A stretch of 64,000 nt of DNA from Nocardia sp. NBC_01327. Its GTDB lineage: Bacteria; Actinomycetota; Actinomycetes; Mycobacteriales; Mycobacteriaceae. Position 1 is the first letter of the stretch. Each line of letters opens with the position of its first letter. This document shows, piece by piece, positions 8,939 to 16,734 of this stretch. The stretch is taken from positions 1,178,001-1,242,000 of the forward strand of contig NZ_CP108383.1 in the NCBI RefSeq assembly GCF_035958815.1, given 5' to 3'. The translations under genes and the position numbers were made by a program. The notes under the pieces were generated by a model. It searched no databases. It was not told the origin of the DNA and saw only the letters and a list, made by a program, of their open reading frames with translations.

Positions 8939-10610
8939 AGCCGAGAACCGCGAAACAGGCGGGCCCGCACTGTCTGTCGATGCCCTGTCGGTCACCTTCG
9001 CCACCGATGCCGGACCCGTGTTCGCGGTCAGCGAGGTCTCCTACGAGGTGTTCCCGGGCGAGGTGCTCGCCGTGGTCGGCGAATCCGGCTCCGGCAAATC
9101 GGTGAGCTCCCGCACCGCCATGGGCCTGCTGCCCGCCACCGCGCGGGTGCGGGGCCACGTCACCCTGGGCAGCGCCGAGATCACCGCCATGACCGAACGG
9201 CAGCTGACCGCGGTGCGCGGCGGTGATATCGCCATGATCTTCCAGGAACCCGGTTCGGCCCTGGACGCCCTCTTCACCGTCGGCTACCAGATCATGGAAG
9301 CCCTTCGCGCACACCGGCGCATGACCCGGATCGCCGCTCGCACCCGCGCCACCGATCTGCTGCGCCTGGTCGGCCTGCCCGATCCGGAACGCCGGGTCGA
9401 CTACTACCCGCATCAACTCTCCGGCGGGCAGAAGCAGCGCGTCATGATCGCCATCGCCATCGCCTGCGAACCCAAGGTGATCATCGCCGATGAGCCGACC
9501 ACCGCCCTCGATGTGACGGTGCAGGCCGAAATCCTGGAACTGCTGCGGGATCTGCGCGATCGCATCGGCAGCGCCATCGTTCTCATCACGCACAATATGG
9601 GCGTCGTCGCCGACCTCGCCGATCGCGTAGTCGTCATGCGCGCCGGGCGTGTTGTCGAAACAGCCACGGTGGACGACCTTTTCGCGCACCCCGCGCACGA
9701 GTACACCCGGGCGCTGCTCGCGGCCGTCCCGCACCTCGGGGCATCGACCCGGCCGGACGTGATCGAGCGCGCGACCACCGTCCCCGCGCCGGAAGCCGTT
9801 CTCGAGATCAGCGATCTGCGTGTCGAGTTCCCGAGTGGCCTGGGGCGGCCCGCATTTCAGGCGGTGCGCGGTGTGAGCCTCACCCTCGCCCCCGGCGAAA
9901 CCCTCGGCCTGGTCGGGGAATCCGGGTCCGGCAAATCGACCATCGGCCGCTGCGTCGCCGGATTGCAGCGCGCCTCAGCGGGATCGGTGCGCGTTCTCGG
10001 CTCCGAACTGACCGGACTGTCGGAGCGCCGCCTGCGTCCCCTGCGCCGCAGATTGGGATTCGTCTTCCAGGATCCGGCAACCTCCCTGAATCCCCGCCTC
10101 ACTGTCGGCGACTGCGTGGCCGAACCCCTGATCGTTCACCGCGCCGCCAAGGGCGCCGCCCTGCGCGACCGGGTCCGCCAACTCCTCGACGACGTCCAGC
10201 TCCCCGCCGACACCGCCGAGCGCTACCCGCACGAATTGTCCGGCGGCCAGCGTCAGCGCGTCAGCCTCGCCCGGGCCCTGGTCCTCAACCCCGACCTACT
10301 CATCGCCGACGAACCCACCAGCGCCCTCGACGTCTCCGTCCAAGCCACCGTCCTGGCCCTCTTCGCCGACCTGCAACGCGAACACGGCTGGGCCTGCCTC
10401 TTCATCAGCCACGACCTCGCCGTCGTAGACCAACTGGCCGACCGCATAGCCGTCCTCAACAACGGCGAGATCGTCGAACAGGGCAATCGCGACCACATCC
10501 TCCGCCACCCCGCCCACGACTACACCCGCCGTCTGGTCGCCGCGGTCCCCGTCCCGGACCCGGTGGAACAGCGCCGCCGTCGTGAGGAAAGACGACAGCT
10601 GATCTCGTAA
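8928..10610 (+). CDS. ABC transporter ATP-binding protein, fused DppD-DppF type
   Basis: 560 residues with two complete nucleotide-binding domains. Domain 1 has Walker A GESGSGKS near residue 51, LSGGQKQRV and IIADEPTTALDVTVQ. Domain 2 has Walker A near 330, LSGGQRQRV and LIADEPTSALDVSVQ. Both end with the oligopeptide-transporter C-terminal motif (H-P-A-H-E/D-Y-T-R). One polypeptide therefore supplies both ATPases that drive the two permeases. It is the last gene of the operon; purM follows after 100 bases. The second half uses more C-ending codons in long runs, but the frame is intact. Confidence 0.95.
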   Translation: MPGEAENRETGGPALSVDALSVTFATDAGPVFAVSEVSYEVFPGEVLAVVGESGSGKSVSSRTAMGLLPATARVRGHVTLGSAEITAMTERQLTAVRGGDIAMIFQEPGSALDALFTVGYQIMEALRAHRRMTRIAARTRATDLLRLVGLPDPERRVDYYPHQLSGGQKQRVMIAIAIACEPKVIIADEPTTALDVTVQAEILELLRDLRDRIGSAIVLITHNMGVVADLADRVVVMRAGRVVETATVDDLFAHPAHEYTRALLAAVPHLGASTRPDVIERATTVPAPEAVLEISDLRVEFPSGLGRPAFQAVRGVSLTLAPGETLGLVGESGSGKSTIGRCVAGLQRASAGSVRVLGSELTGLSERRLRPLRRRLGFVFQDPATSLNPRLTVGDCVAEPLIVHRAAKGAALRDRVRQLLDDVQLPADTAERYPHELSGGQRQRVSLARALVLNPDLLIADEPTSALDVSVQATVLALFADLQREHGWACLFISHDLAVVDQLADRIAVLNNGEIVEQGNRDHILRHPAHDYTRRLVAAVPVPDPVEQRRRREERRQLIS

Positions 10611-10710
10611 TGGTGGCGGTGCGCCAAGTACCCGGCGAGGCTGGGGAGCGGGTCAGCTAGGCTTAACGTGCATCTATCCACCCCGATTCGGCTTGGAGCT
10701 CTCCCCGACA

Positions 10711-11790
10711 ATGACTGAACAGACACCCAGTGGCGCCGGTGCTTCCTACGCGGCGGCCGGAGTGGATATCGAAGCCGGCGACCGCGCAGTAGCACTGTTC
10801 GCACCGCTGGCCAAGAAGGCCAGCCGGCCCGAGGTTCAGGGTGGACTCGGCGGTTTCGCCGGACTGTTCGCGCTGAAGGGTGGATACAAGGAGCCGCTGC
10901 TGGCTGCCTCCACCGACGGCGTCGGCACCAAGATCGCGATCGCCCAGGCCATGGACAAGCACGACACCGTCGGCCTGGATCTGGTCGCCATGGTCGTCGA
11001 CGATCTGGTGGTGTGTGGCGCGGAACCGCTGTTCCTGCAGGACTACATCGCCGTCGGCAAGGTCGTCCCGGAGCGCGTCGCCCAGATCGTCTCCGGCATT
11101 GCCGAAGGCTGCATCCTGGCCGGCTGCGCCCTGCTCGGTGGTGAGACCGCGGAACACCCGGGCCTGATGGGCGCCGATGATTACGACATCTCCGGCACCG
11201 GCGTCGGTGTGGTGGAAGCCGATGCGGTACTCGGCCCCGACCGCGTGCGCCCCGGCGACGTCATTATCGGCATGGGCTCGTCGGGCCTGCACTCCAACGG
11301 CTACAGCCTGGCCCGCAAGGTGCTGCTGGATATCGACCGCATGCAGCTGTCGGGGCATGTCGAGGAGTTCGGCCGCACCCTCGGCGAGGAGCTGCTCGAG
11401 CCGACCAAGATCTACGCCAAGGACTGCCTGGCCCTGATCGCCGAGACCGATGTGCGGACCTTCTCGCACGTCACCGGCGGCGGCCTGGCCAACAACCTGG
11501 CCCGCGTGCTCCCGGCCGGTCTGGTGGCCGAGCTGGACCGCGGCACCTGGAGCCCGGCCCCGGTCTTCAAGCTGATCGCGCAGCGCGGCCGCGTCGAGCG
11601 CGACGAGATGGAGAAGACCTTCAATATGGGCGTCGGCATGGTCGCCATCGTGGCGCCCGAGGATGCCGATCGCGCGCTCGCGGTGCTCACCGCCCGCCAT
11701 ATCGACTGCTGGACGCTGGGCACGGTCAAGAAGGCCAAGGACGCCGACGCCCCGCGCGCCGTGCTGCTGGGCGATCACCCGCGCTTCTGA
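10711..11790 (+). CDS. purM: Phosphoribosylformylglycinamidine cyclo-ligase (AIR synthetase)
   Basis: 359 residues from ATG at 10711; a TTG at 10693 is in frame, but GGAGCT at 10695 fits as ribosome site for the ATG. The enzyme closes the imidazole ring of AIR in purine synthesis using ATP. Diagnostic stretches are SYAAAGVDIEAGDRAV, STDGVGTKIAIA, VDDLVVCGAEPLFLQDYIA, GGETAEHPG, GSSGLHSNGYSLAR and HVTGGGLANNLARVLP. Strong palindromic terminator downstream. Confidence 0.97.
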   Translation: MTEQTPSGAGASYAAAGVDIEAGDRAVALFAPLAKKASRPEVQGGLGGFAGLFALKGGYKEPLLAASTDGVGTKIAIAQAMDKHDTVGLDLVAMVVDDLVVCGAEPLFLQDYIAVGKVVPERVAQIVSGIAEGCILAGCALLGGETAEHPGLMGADDYDISGTGVGVVEADAVLGPDRVRPGDVIIGMGSSGLHSNGYSLARKVLLDIDRMQLSGHVEEFGRTLGEELLEPTKIYAKDCLALIAETDVRTFSHVTGGGLANNLARVLPAGLVAELDRGTWSPAPVFKLIAQRGRVERDEMEKTFNMGVGMVAIVAPEDADRALAVLTARHIDCWTLGTVKKAKDADAPRAVLLGDHPRF

Positions 11791-11821
11791 GCCGGCGACA
11801 GCCCGAGCTAACCGACAGCGA

Positions 11822-11855
11822 CGGCCCCGGTCACTCCTAGGAGTGACCGGGGCCG
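11822..11855. terminator. Perfect palindromic terminator after purM
   Basis: A 34-base perfect inverted repeat with 17-base arms (cggccccggtcactcct and its complement) begins 32 bases after purM and is followed by AGCTTT. It may work on both strands. Confidence 0.8.
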
Positions 11856-11968
11856 AGCTTTATGTCTGGAATGCCCGATGTCATTGCAGCCCCGCCACTT
11901 TCGGGACCGCCGAGGCCGGAACGGCGACAGCACGCAATTCCGGTGTGCGAGTACAGAACACACATCGA

Positions 11969-11996
11969 CGTCCCGTCCATGCGGACGGGACGCTTT
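11969..11996. terminator. Hairpin terminator between purM and DUF3073 gene
   Basis: Stem cgtcccgtcc / ggacgggacg with loop atgc, then CTTTG on the plus strand. It probably ends the DUF3073 transcript read leftward or backs up the purM terminator. Confidence 0.5.
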
Positions 11997-12097
11997 GATC
12001 AGCAATCCTTCAGATATACCGTCGGAGCCTCGGTGACATCGCAGTGCCGAAGAGGGAGACCACTACGGCCTCCCCTTGGTACGTCGATCAATCCGAG

Positions 12098-12322
12098 TCA
12101 GCGGCGCCAGTCGTCGTAGTCGTCTTCGTCCCAGCTCGACTGCGAGTCCTTCGCGTCGTGCTCGTCGGAAAGCACACCGCTTCGCGGCAAGTCGGAGGGA
12201 CTCCCCGACAGCTCACTCCCCGACAGCTCGCGCTGAAGGTTCTTGAAGTCGGTGGGCGCTGAGCTGTACTTGAGCTCGCGCGCCACCTTGGTCTGCTTTG
12301 CCTTAGCCCGGCCACGGCCCAT
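12098..12322 (-). CDS. DUF3073 family small protein
   Basis: 74 residues from ATG at 12322. The basic start MGRGRAKAKQTKVARELKYSS and the acidic end DEDDYDDWRR are the signature of the actinobacterial DUF3073 family (Rv0810c type), function unknown. Its charge split suggests a nucleic-acid or ribosome-associated protein, but that is only a guess. A 15-base tandem duplication (12201-12230) gives the repeated residues ELSGS-ELSGS in the middle. An AT-rich patch with an inverted repeat lies upstream. Confidence 0.92.
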   Translation of the reverse strand: MGRGRAKAKQTKVARELKYSSAPTDFKNLQRELSGSELSGSPSDLPRSGVLSDEHDAKDSQSSWDEDDYDDWRR

Positions 12323-12392
12323 GGCTGACCCCCTCGCGTCACTGCGGGGCGGCCTGGGGTGGTTTGGCGGCCCCGTTCGAATTAATAATCTT

Positions 12393-12420
12393 CCTGACAG
12401 ACACTTTAGCGTGTGTCAGG
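12393..12420. promoter_or_regulatory. Inverted repeat in AT-rich promoter region of the DUF3073 gene
   Basis: CCTGACA-GA-CAC-TTTAGC-GTG-TGTCAGG forms a 10-bp stem with a 2-base bulge. It sits next to ATTAATAATC (12381-12390), whose reverse strand gives a TATTAAT-like -10 for the leftward gene. It could be an operator or the end hairpin of the leftward asparaginase transcript. Confidence 0.4.
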
Positions 12421-12529
12421 CGGTCTCGCTTCCAGGAGTGGGGCAGAAACCATGGAAGTGCCCCCCGGCGCCGCCGCGAAGGCCGGCCCGGGGCCGCACG
12501 GGACCGGGGTGCGAATGGACCGGGCGGGG

Positions 12530-13492
12530 TTACAGCACCCCCGGAACAGCCCGGATGATGCCGACCCGGGCACCACCGCCGAGCACCGCCGGCGCTGCCA
12601 GTTCCGCGTGCTCGCCGGACCATTCGATACCCATACGCTGCAACAGCGCGAGGGTCAGCGGCAGCCGGGCGCGATCCGCGCCGTCATCGATCTTGTAGGC
12701 GAAGGCGCTGCCGTCGGGCAGCGCACCCGCGTGCACGCCGTCCGCGCCGATCTTGCAGACCAGTCCGGGCGTTGCCGTCATCACCCGGAAATCCGGTCCG
12801 TCCGTGCCGGAAATCACTCGCGGATACGCGCGAATCGCGTCCGCGGTCCGGCGTTCCGGACTACCTTCGGGGGCCGTCGCGAGGGTGGCGTAGGCGCGGG
12901 CCAGATTCACCAGGGAGACCGGGACGATCGGCAGACCGCAGCCGTCGATGCCGAGATCGGTCTCCGGCTCACCGGTCACCTCGGTGATCGTCTGCACCAC
13001 CGCCTGCTGCAGCGGATGCCCGATATCCAGATAGCCGGTGGTCGGCCAATCGTTGATCTTGCAGGTGGCGAGCATGGCGGCATGCTTGCCGGAGCAGTTC
13101 ATGAAGATCCGCCGGGCCGCCCTGCCGCGATCGGAGCCCGCGAGGACCCGTGCGCGCGCCTGATCCTCGAACGGCAGATCGGGCGGGCACTCCAGCTGAT
13201 CCTCGGTGAAACCGAAGCGATCCAGCAGCCGCTGCACCAGCTCCACGTGATCGGGCTCGCCGAAATGCGAGGCGGTCGTAATGGCCAGTTCGGCATCGTC
13301 GAACGGCTCGAAACCATTGCGCAGCAGGGTGAGCGCCTGCATCGGCTTATTGGTGGAGCGCGGGAAGATCGGCAGGTGCACCTCACCGACCGAGACCAGC
13401 GGCTCACCGCCGGGGCGCAGCACAACCGCGGAACCGCGATGCACGCACTCCCGGAAACCGGAGCGCACCACCTCGACCAGATCTGTGCTCAT
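12530..13492 (-). CDS. Asparaginase (AnsA/Asparaginase_II, Rhizobium type)
   Basis: 320 residues from ATG at 13492, preceded by a perfect GGAGG; a longer frame to 13531 has no ribosome site. It is expected to hydrolyse asparagine to aspartate and ammonia in the cytoplasm. Family features are F-R-E-C-V-H-R-G-S, PRSTNKPMQALTLLRNG, ITTASHFGEPDHV, NCSGKHAAMLATC and IDGCGLPIVPVSLVNLARAYA. The SGKH and DGCG residues match the Ser-Lys and Cys centres of the thermolabile Rhizobium asparaginase rather than the classic type I/II enzymes. Confidence 0.88.
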   Translation of the reverse strand: MSTDLVEVVRSGFRECVHRGSAVVLRPGGEPLVSVGEVHLPIFPRSTNKPMQALTLLRNGFEPFDDAELAITTASHFGEPDHVELVQRLLDRFGFTEDQLECPPDLPFEDQARARVLAGSDRGRAARRIFMNCSGKHAAMLATCKINDWPTTGYLDIGHPLQQAVVQTITEVTGEPETDLGIDGCGLPIVPVSLVNLARAYATLATAPEGSPERRTADAIRAYPRVISGTDGPDFRVMTATPGLVCKIGADGVHAGALPDGSAFAYKIDDGADRARLPLTLALLQRMGIEWSGEHAELAAPAVLGGGARVGIIRAVPGVL

Positions 13493-13531
13493 TTTGCCTC
13501 CGCTCCGCTCCGGCTGTTCGAGGCCCTGCAA

Positions 13532-13595
13532 GCTCGGTTCTTCACTCCTACACTCAGTCGCTGCGCTCCCTCGCTTCGTCGCTCCAGAACCGAGC
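13532..13595. repeat. Inverted repeat with 10-bp arms between MOSC and asparaginase genes
   Basis: gctcggttct (13532-13541) and agaaccgagc (13586-13595) are perfect complements separated by 44 pyrimidine-rich bases (tcgctgcgctccctcgcttcg). The spacer resembles short interspersed repeats common at gene ends in high-GC actinobacteria. Confidence 0.6.
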
Positions 13596-13637
13596 CGGGC
13601 CGCGAACTGGGTGTATGCGCTTGAAGCGGACTCTCTT

Positions 13638-14291
13638 TCATCGGCTTGCTCCTACGTGGCGGCGGCGATGCCGGTCGATCTGCATGCGCACGTCGTCGGA
13701 GATGGTCGGCTCGGACTCCAGCAGCAGATCCAGGCGGGCCAGATCGGCGCCGACGAACAACTCGCGCACGGTGACGCCGTGCGCGGGCAGGTGCACCAGC
13801 CGCACCTCGTCGCCCGCGCCGATGGTGCCCTCCGTCAGTACCCGGAAATAGGCGCCCGTATTCGCCTGTGCGGTGAACCTTTTCACCCACTGCTGCTCAC
13901 CGGTCCAGCGCTGGAAGGTGGCGCACGGCACGCGCGGCGCGGACACCTCCAGCACGGTGTCGCCGATGGCCCAGCGACTGCCGAGCACCGCATCGCTCAC
14001 CGGAATGCCGCTGATGCGCAGGTTTTCGCCGAACCAGCCGACCGCGAGCTCGCGGTCCAGTTCGGCCGCCCAGTGCTGCGCATCCTCTTCGGCATAGGCG
14101 TAGACGGCCTGATGGACGCCGCCGTGATGCTCGGTATCGCAGACGTGATCGCCCTCGAGACCCAGCGCCCGCACCGGAACCCGGTGCGGCACCGGACGTT
14201 TGTCGATGGCGGTGCGACCCACTCGCCCGGCGTCCTCGAGTTCCTCGTGCACCACACACACGGCGAGCACTCGGCCGGCGAGTGCGTTCAT
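13638..14291 (-). CDS. MOSC domain-containing protein
   Basis: 217 residues from ATG at 14291, which overlaps the upstream ygfZ-like stop by four bases (ATGA). MOSC features are GLEGDHVCDTEHHGGVHQAVYAY, WFGENLRISG and the conserved Cys in SAPRVPCATFQRW. The family is linked to sulfur transfer and molybdenum cofactor enzymes; the substrate of this single-domain member is unknown. Coupling to a folate-dependent Fe-S protein (YgfZ) fits a role in metal-sulfur chemistry. Confidence 0.88.
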   Translation of the reverse strand: MNALAGRVLAVCVVHEELEDAGRVGRTAIDKRPVPHRVPVRALGLEGDHVCDTEHHGGVHQAVYAYAEEDAQHWAAELDRELAVGWFGENLRISGIPVSDAVLGSRWAIGDTVLEVSAPRVPCATFQRWTGEQQWVKRFTAQANTGAYFRVLTEGTIGAGDEVRLVHLPAHGVTVRELFVGADLARLDLLLESEPTISDDVRMQIDRHRRRHVGASR

Positions 14292-15400
14292 CGGCCGCGC
14301 AGCCTTTCGACGGCGAGCCGGCCGGCCTGCGGTTCATCGTGCGCGGGAACGGAATCCGGGTCGATCGACGCCGCGCAGGGGCCCGCCTCGAGCGGGGTGT
14401 CCGCGGGGACATTGCGTTTGACCAGCGCCAGCGCGATCGGGCCGAGCTCGTAGTGGTCGATCACGGTGCCCAGCACGCCCACGGCGCGACCGCCGGCCGT
14501 CACCGCGTCACCGGGGGCCGGGCGGGAGTCGGCGGAGCCGTCCAGGTGCAGCAGCACCAGATTTCGCGGGGGCTTGCCGAGATTGTGGACGCGGGCCACC
14601 GTCTCCTGACCGCGATAGCAGCCCTTGTTCAGGTGCACGGCCCCGTGCTCGTCGATGCCGCCGACCCAGTTCGCCTCGTGCGGAATGGTGCGGTCATCGG
14701 TGTCGATGCCGATGCGCGGGCGCAGGGCCGCCACCCGCAGCGCCTCGAAGGTCCAGCTGCCGGCGGCCTCCACCCCGGCCTCCCGCAGCCGCGTCCACCA
14801 GCTGAGCAGCTGCGCGCGGGGGACGAGCAGATCGAAGGAATCGGCGGTGGGCCAGGGCATCCGGCGGACGAAACCGCCGCCGGGCAGCGCCACCGCCTGA
14901 TAGACCTCGGGAAGGCTTGCGATGCCCAATGTTTCAGCGGTGATGCGCGGACCCAGCAGGCTCAGGAGCGCGTGGTCGGGGGCGGCCTCGGGTTTGGCGT
15001 CCGCCCAGAAGACCATCTTCTGCAGGAAGCTCAGCAGGTCCGGCCCGCGCTCGGCCTCGGTATCGATCCACACCGTGCCGTCCAGCTCGGTGAGCACGAA
15101 GTGGTGCAGCACCCGGCCGTTCAGATCCAGATCCAGATTCTCGGCGGACTGTCCGTCCCGCAGATCGGCCACGGCCTGACTGGAGATGGTGTGCAGCCAG
15201 GTCAGGCGCTCTTTACCGGTGATGCTGAGGACGAAACGATGCGATCTGTCCACCACCGCCGCACGCTGAACCGCGGCGCGCTGCTCACCCAGTGGATCCC
15301 CGTAATGCCACGCGACCGCCGCATCCGGTGACTCGGGCGGCCCCGCGACAGCCCCTGGAACCTGCAGAATCGGACTGGGTGCTACCTCGAAGGACACCAC
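14288..15400 (-). CDS. ygfZ: Folate-binding protein YgfZ (GcvT-like, Fe-S cluster maintenance)
   Basis: 370 residues. The diagnostic K-G-C-Y-x-G-Q-E motif is present as NKGCYRGQETVARVHN. The N-terminal half resembles the aminomethyltransferase GcvT fold (RSHRFVLSITGKERLTWLH), and a GcvT C-terminal barrel ends the protein. YgfZ/IbaG-type proteins bind tetrahydrofolate and support Fe-S enzymes. It corresponds to Rv0811c by neighbourhood. Divergent from the aminodeoxychorismate-lyase-like gene, which makes folate precursors. Confidence 0.9.
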   Translation of the reverse strand: MVSFEVAPSPILQVPGAVAGPPESPDAAVAWHYGDPLGEQRAAVQRAAVVDRSHRFVLSITGKERLTWLHTISSQAVADLRDGQSAENLDLDLNGRVLHHFVLTELDGTVWIDTEAERGPDLLSFLQKMVFWADAKPEAAPDHALLSLLGPRITAETLGIASLPEVYQAVALPGGGFVRRMPWPTADSFDLLVPRAQLLSWWTRLREAGVEAAGSWTFEALRVAALRPRIGIDTDDRTIPHEANWVGGIDEHGAVHLNKGCYRGQETVARVHNLGKPPRNLVLLHLDGSADSRPAPGDAVTAGGRAVGVLGTVIDHYELGPIALALVKRNVPADTPLEAGPCAASIDPDSVPAHDEPQAGRLAVERLRGR

Positions 15401-15620
15401 CCCACCCTAGCGGTGTCTGATTTCCGCCGCCTGCGGCGTCGCGGGTTCGCCGCGCCCCGGGCCGCGGTTCAATTCTCTTCCGAGAGCTGGACGGGCTCGG
15501 CATATCCGCGTGAATCACCCGGTCGTGAGGGGTATCGAGGGTGATCTGTATGGCGGGGTTGTCGGGACCGGGTGGCCGGATATCGCTCGATATTGTGGCG
15601 TCTGTCCTAGGCTCGCCTGC

Positions 15621-16550
15621 ATGGTGGAACGGGTTTTGGTGACTATCGACGGCGCGATCCGGGATCCGGACGCGCCGCTTCTTTATGCGGACGATATCGG
15701 CGCACTGCGTGGTGACGGCATATTCGAGACGGTGCTGGTCCGGGGTGGTACGCCCTGTGCACTGGAGTTGCATCTGGCTCGACTACGCCGCTCGGCGGAG
15801 GCCTTGGAACTGCCCGCGCCGGATCTCGAGGCGTGGCGGTTCGCGGTGGAACTGGCGGCCGAGGAGTGGGGCGCCGAGCGCGAGGGACTGCTGCGGATGG
15901 TGCTCACCCGCGGGCGTGACAGCGATCACGCGAAAGCTAATAGCAAATCAACAGCTAATGCCGGTGGTGGACTCTCCGGCTCCGAACCCGCCACTACCGG
16001 TTACGTTTTGGTCGTCCCGGTGCACGCGCGGGTCGAAACCGCCCGCGCCGAAGGTGTTTCGGTCATCACCCTCTCGCGCGGCATCTCCATCGATCTCGCG
16101 CAGGCCGCGCCCTGGCAGTTGCTCGGCGCCAAAACCCTCTCGTACGCAACGAATATGGCGGCGCTGCGCTTCGCCCAGCGGATGAACGCCGATGATGTGA
16201 TCTTCACCAGCACCGAGAACCGGGTGCTGGAGGGTCCGCGCTCGACAGTGGTTGTGGCACGCGGGAATCAGCTGGTCACCCCGCCTGCCCGCAATGGCGT
16301 CCTGCCCGGCACCACGCAGCGCGCGCTGTATGTGCAGGCCGAGAAGGCGGGCTGGGACTGCCGCTACGAGCCGCTGTTCACCGCCGATCTGATTACCGCC
16401 GACAGTGTCTGGATGCTGTCGAGCGTGACCCTGGCGGCCCGGGTGAAATCACTGGACGGACTGCGTTTGTCGGCTCCGGAGAATGCCCCCGAGATCGCGG
16501 CGCTGGTGGATCGCGGCATCGCGCTGCCGGGCAGTGCCGTCGACTGGTAG
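15621..16550 (+). CDS. Aminotransferase class IV, 4-amino-4-deoxychorismate lyase-like
   Basis: 309 residues from ATG at 15621 (MVERVLVTIDG); the open frame upstream to 15510 shows no coding signs. PLP class IV features: DIGALRGDGIFETVLVRGG, the LGAKTLSYATNMAALR Lys (PLP Schiff base) and TENRVLEGPRSTVVV. The predicted reaction removes pyruvate from aminodeoxychorismate to give p-aminobenzoate for folate; branched-chain or D-amino acid aminotransferase activity cannot be excluded. Matches Rv0812 in position. It uses an unusual AT-rich run (KANSKSTANAGG) near residue 105, probably a surface loop. Confidence 0.85.
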   Translation: MVERVLVTIDGAIRDPDAPLLYADDIGALRGDGIFETVLVRGGTPCALELHLARLRRSAEALELPAPDLEAWRFAVELAAEEWGAEREGLLRMVLTRGRDSDHAKANSKSTANAGGGLSGSEPATTGYVLVVPVHARVETARAEGVSVITLSRGISIDLAQAAPWQLLGAKTLSYATNMAALRFAQRMNADDVIFTSTENRVLEGPRSTVVVARGNQLVTPPARNGVLPGTTQRALYVQAEKAGWDCRYEPLFTADLITADSVWMLSSVTLAARVKSLDGLRLSAPENAPEIAALVDRGIALPGSAVDW

Positions 16551-16572
16551 TCCGTATTCTTCGCTGATCGAA

Positions 16573-16607
16573 CCCGATCATCGCCACGTCGGAAGGTGGT
16601 GATCGGG
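16573..16607. terminator. Imperfect hairpin after aminotransferase gene
   Basis: CCCGATCA-TCG-CCAC pairs with GTGGTGATCGGG around an 8-base loop, 22 bases after the stop. No T-run follows, so it is a weak candidate. Confidence 0.4.
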
Positions 16608-16734
16608 CGCGCAGGGAGCGCGGTATCACAGTCCAGCTAATTTGTGGCGTACTGTGGCGCGGCACATGTTGATCTGAAGTTCGTAAGGCGTACTGTCTGG
16701 TACTACGTCATGTCGTAGATCGGCTGGAGGTCGG

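Larger units (their letters stand above)
11791..12097. other. Intergenic region purM / DUF3073 gene, convergent
   Basis: Besides the purM terminator it holds a second hairpin with 10-bp perfect arms (11969-11978 and 11983-11992), a 4-base loop and a trailing CTTT. Two separate terminators between convergent genes are enough to end both transcripts. No credible ORF. Confidence 0.6.
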
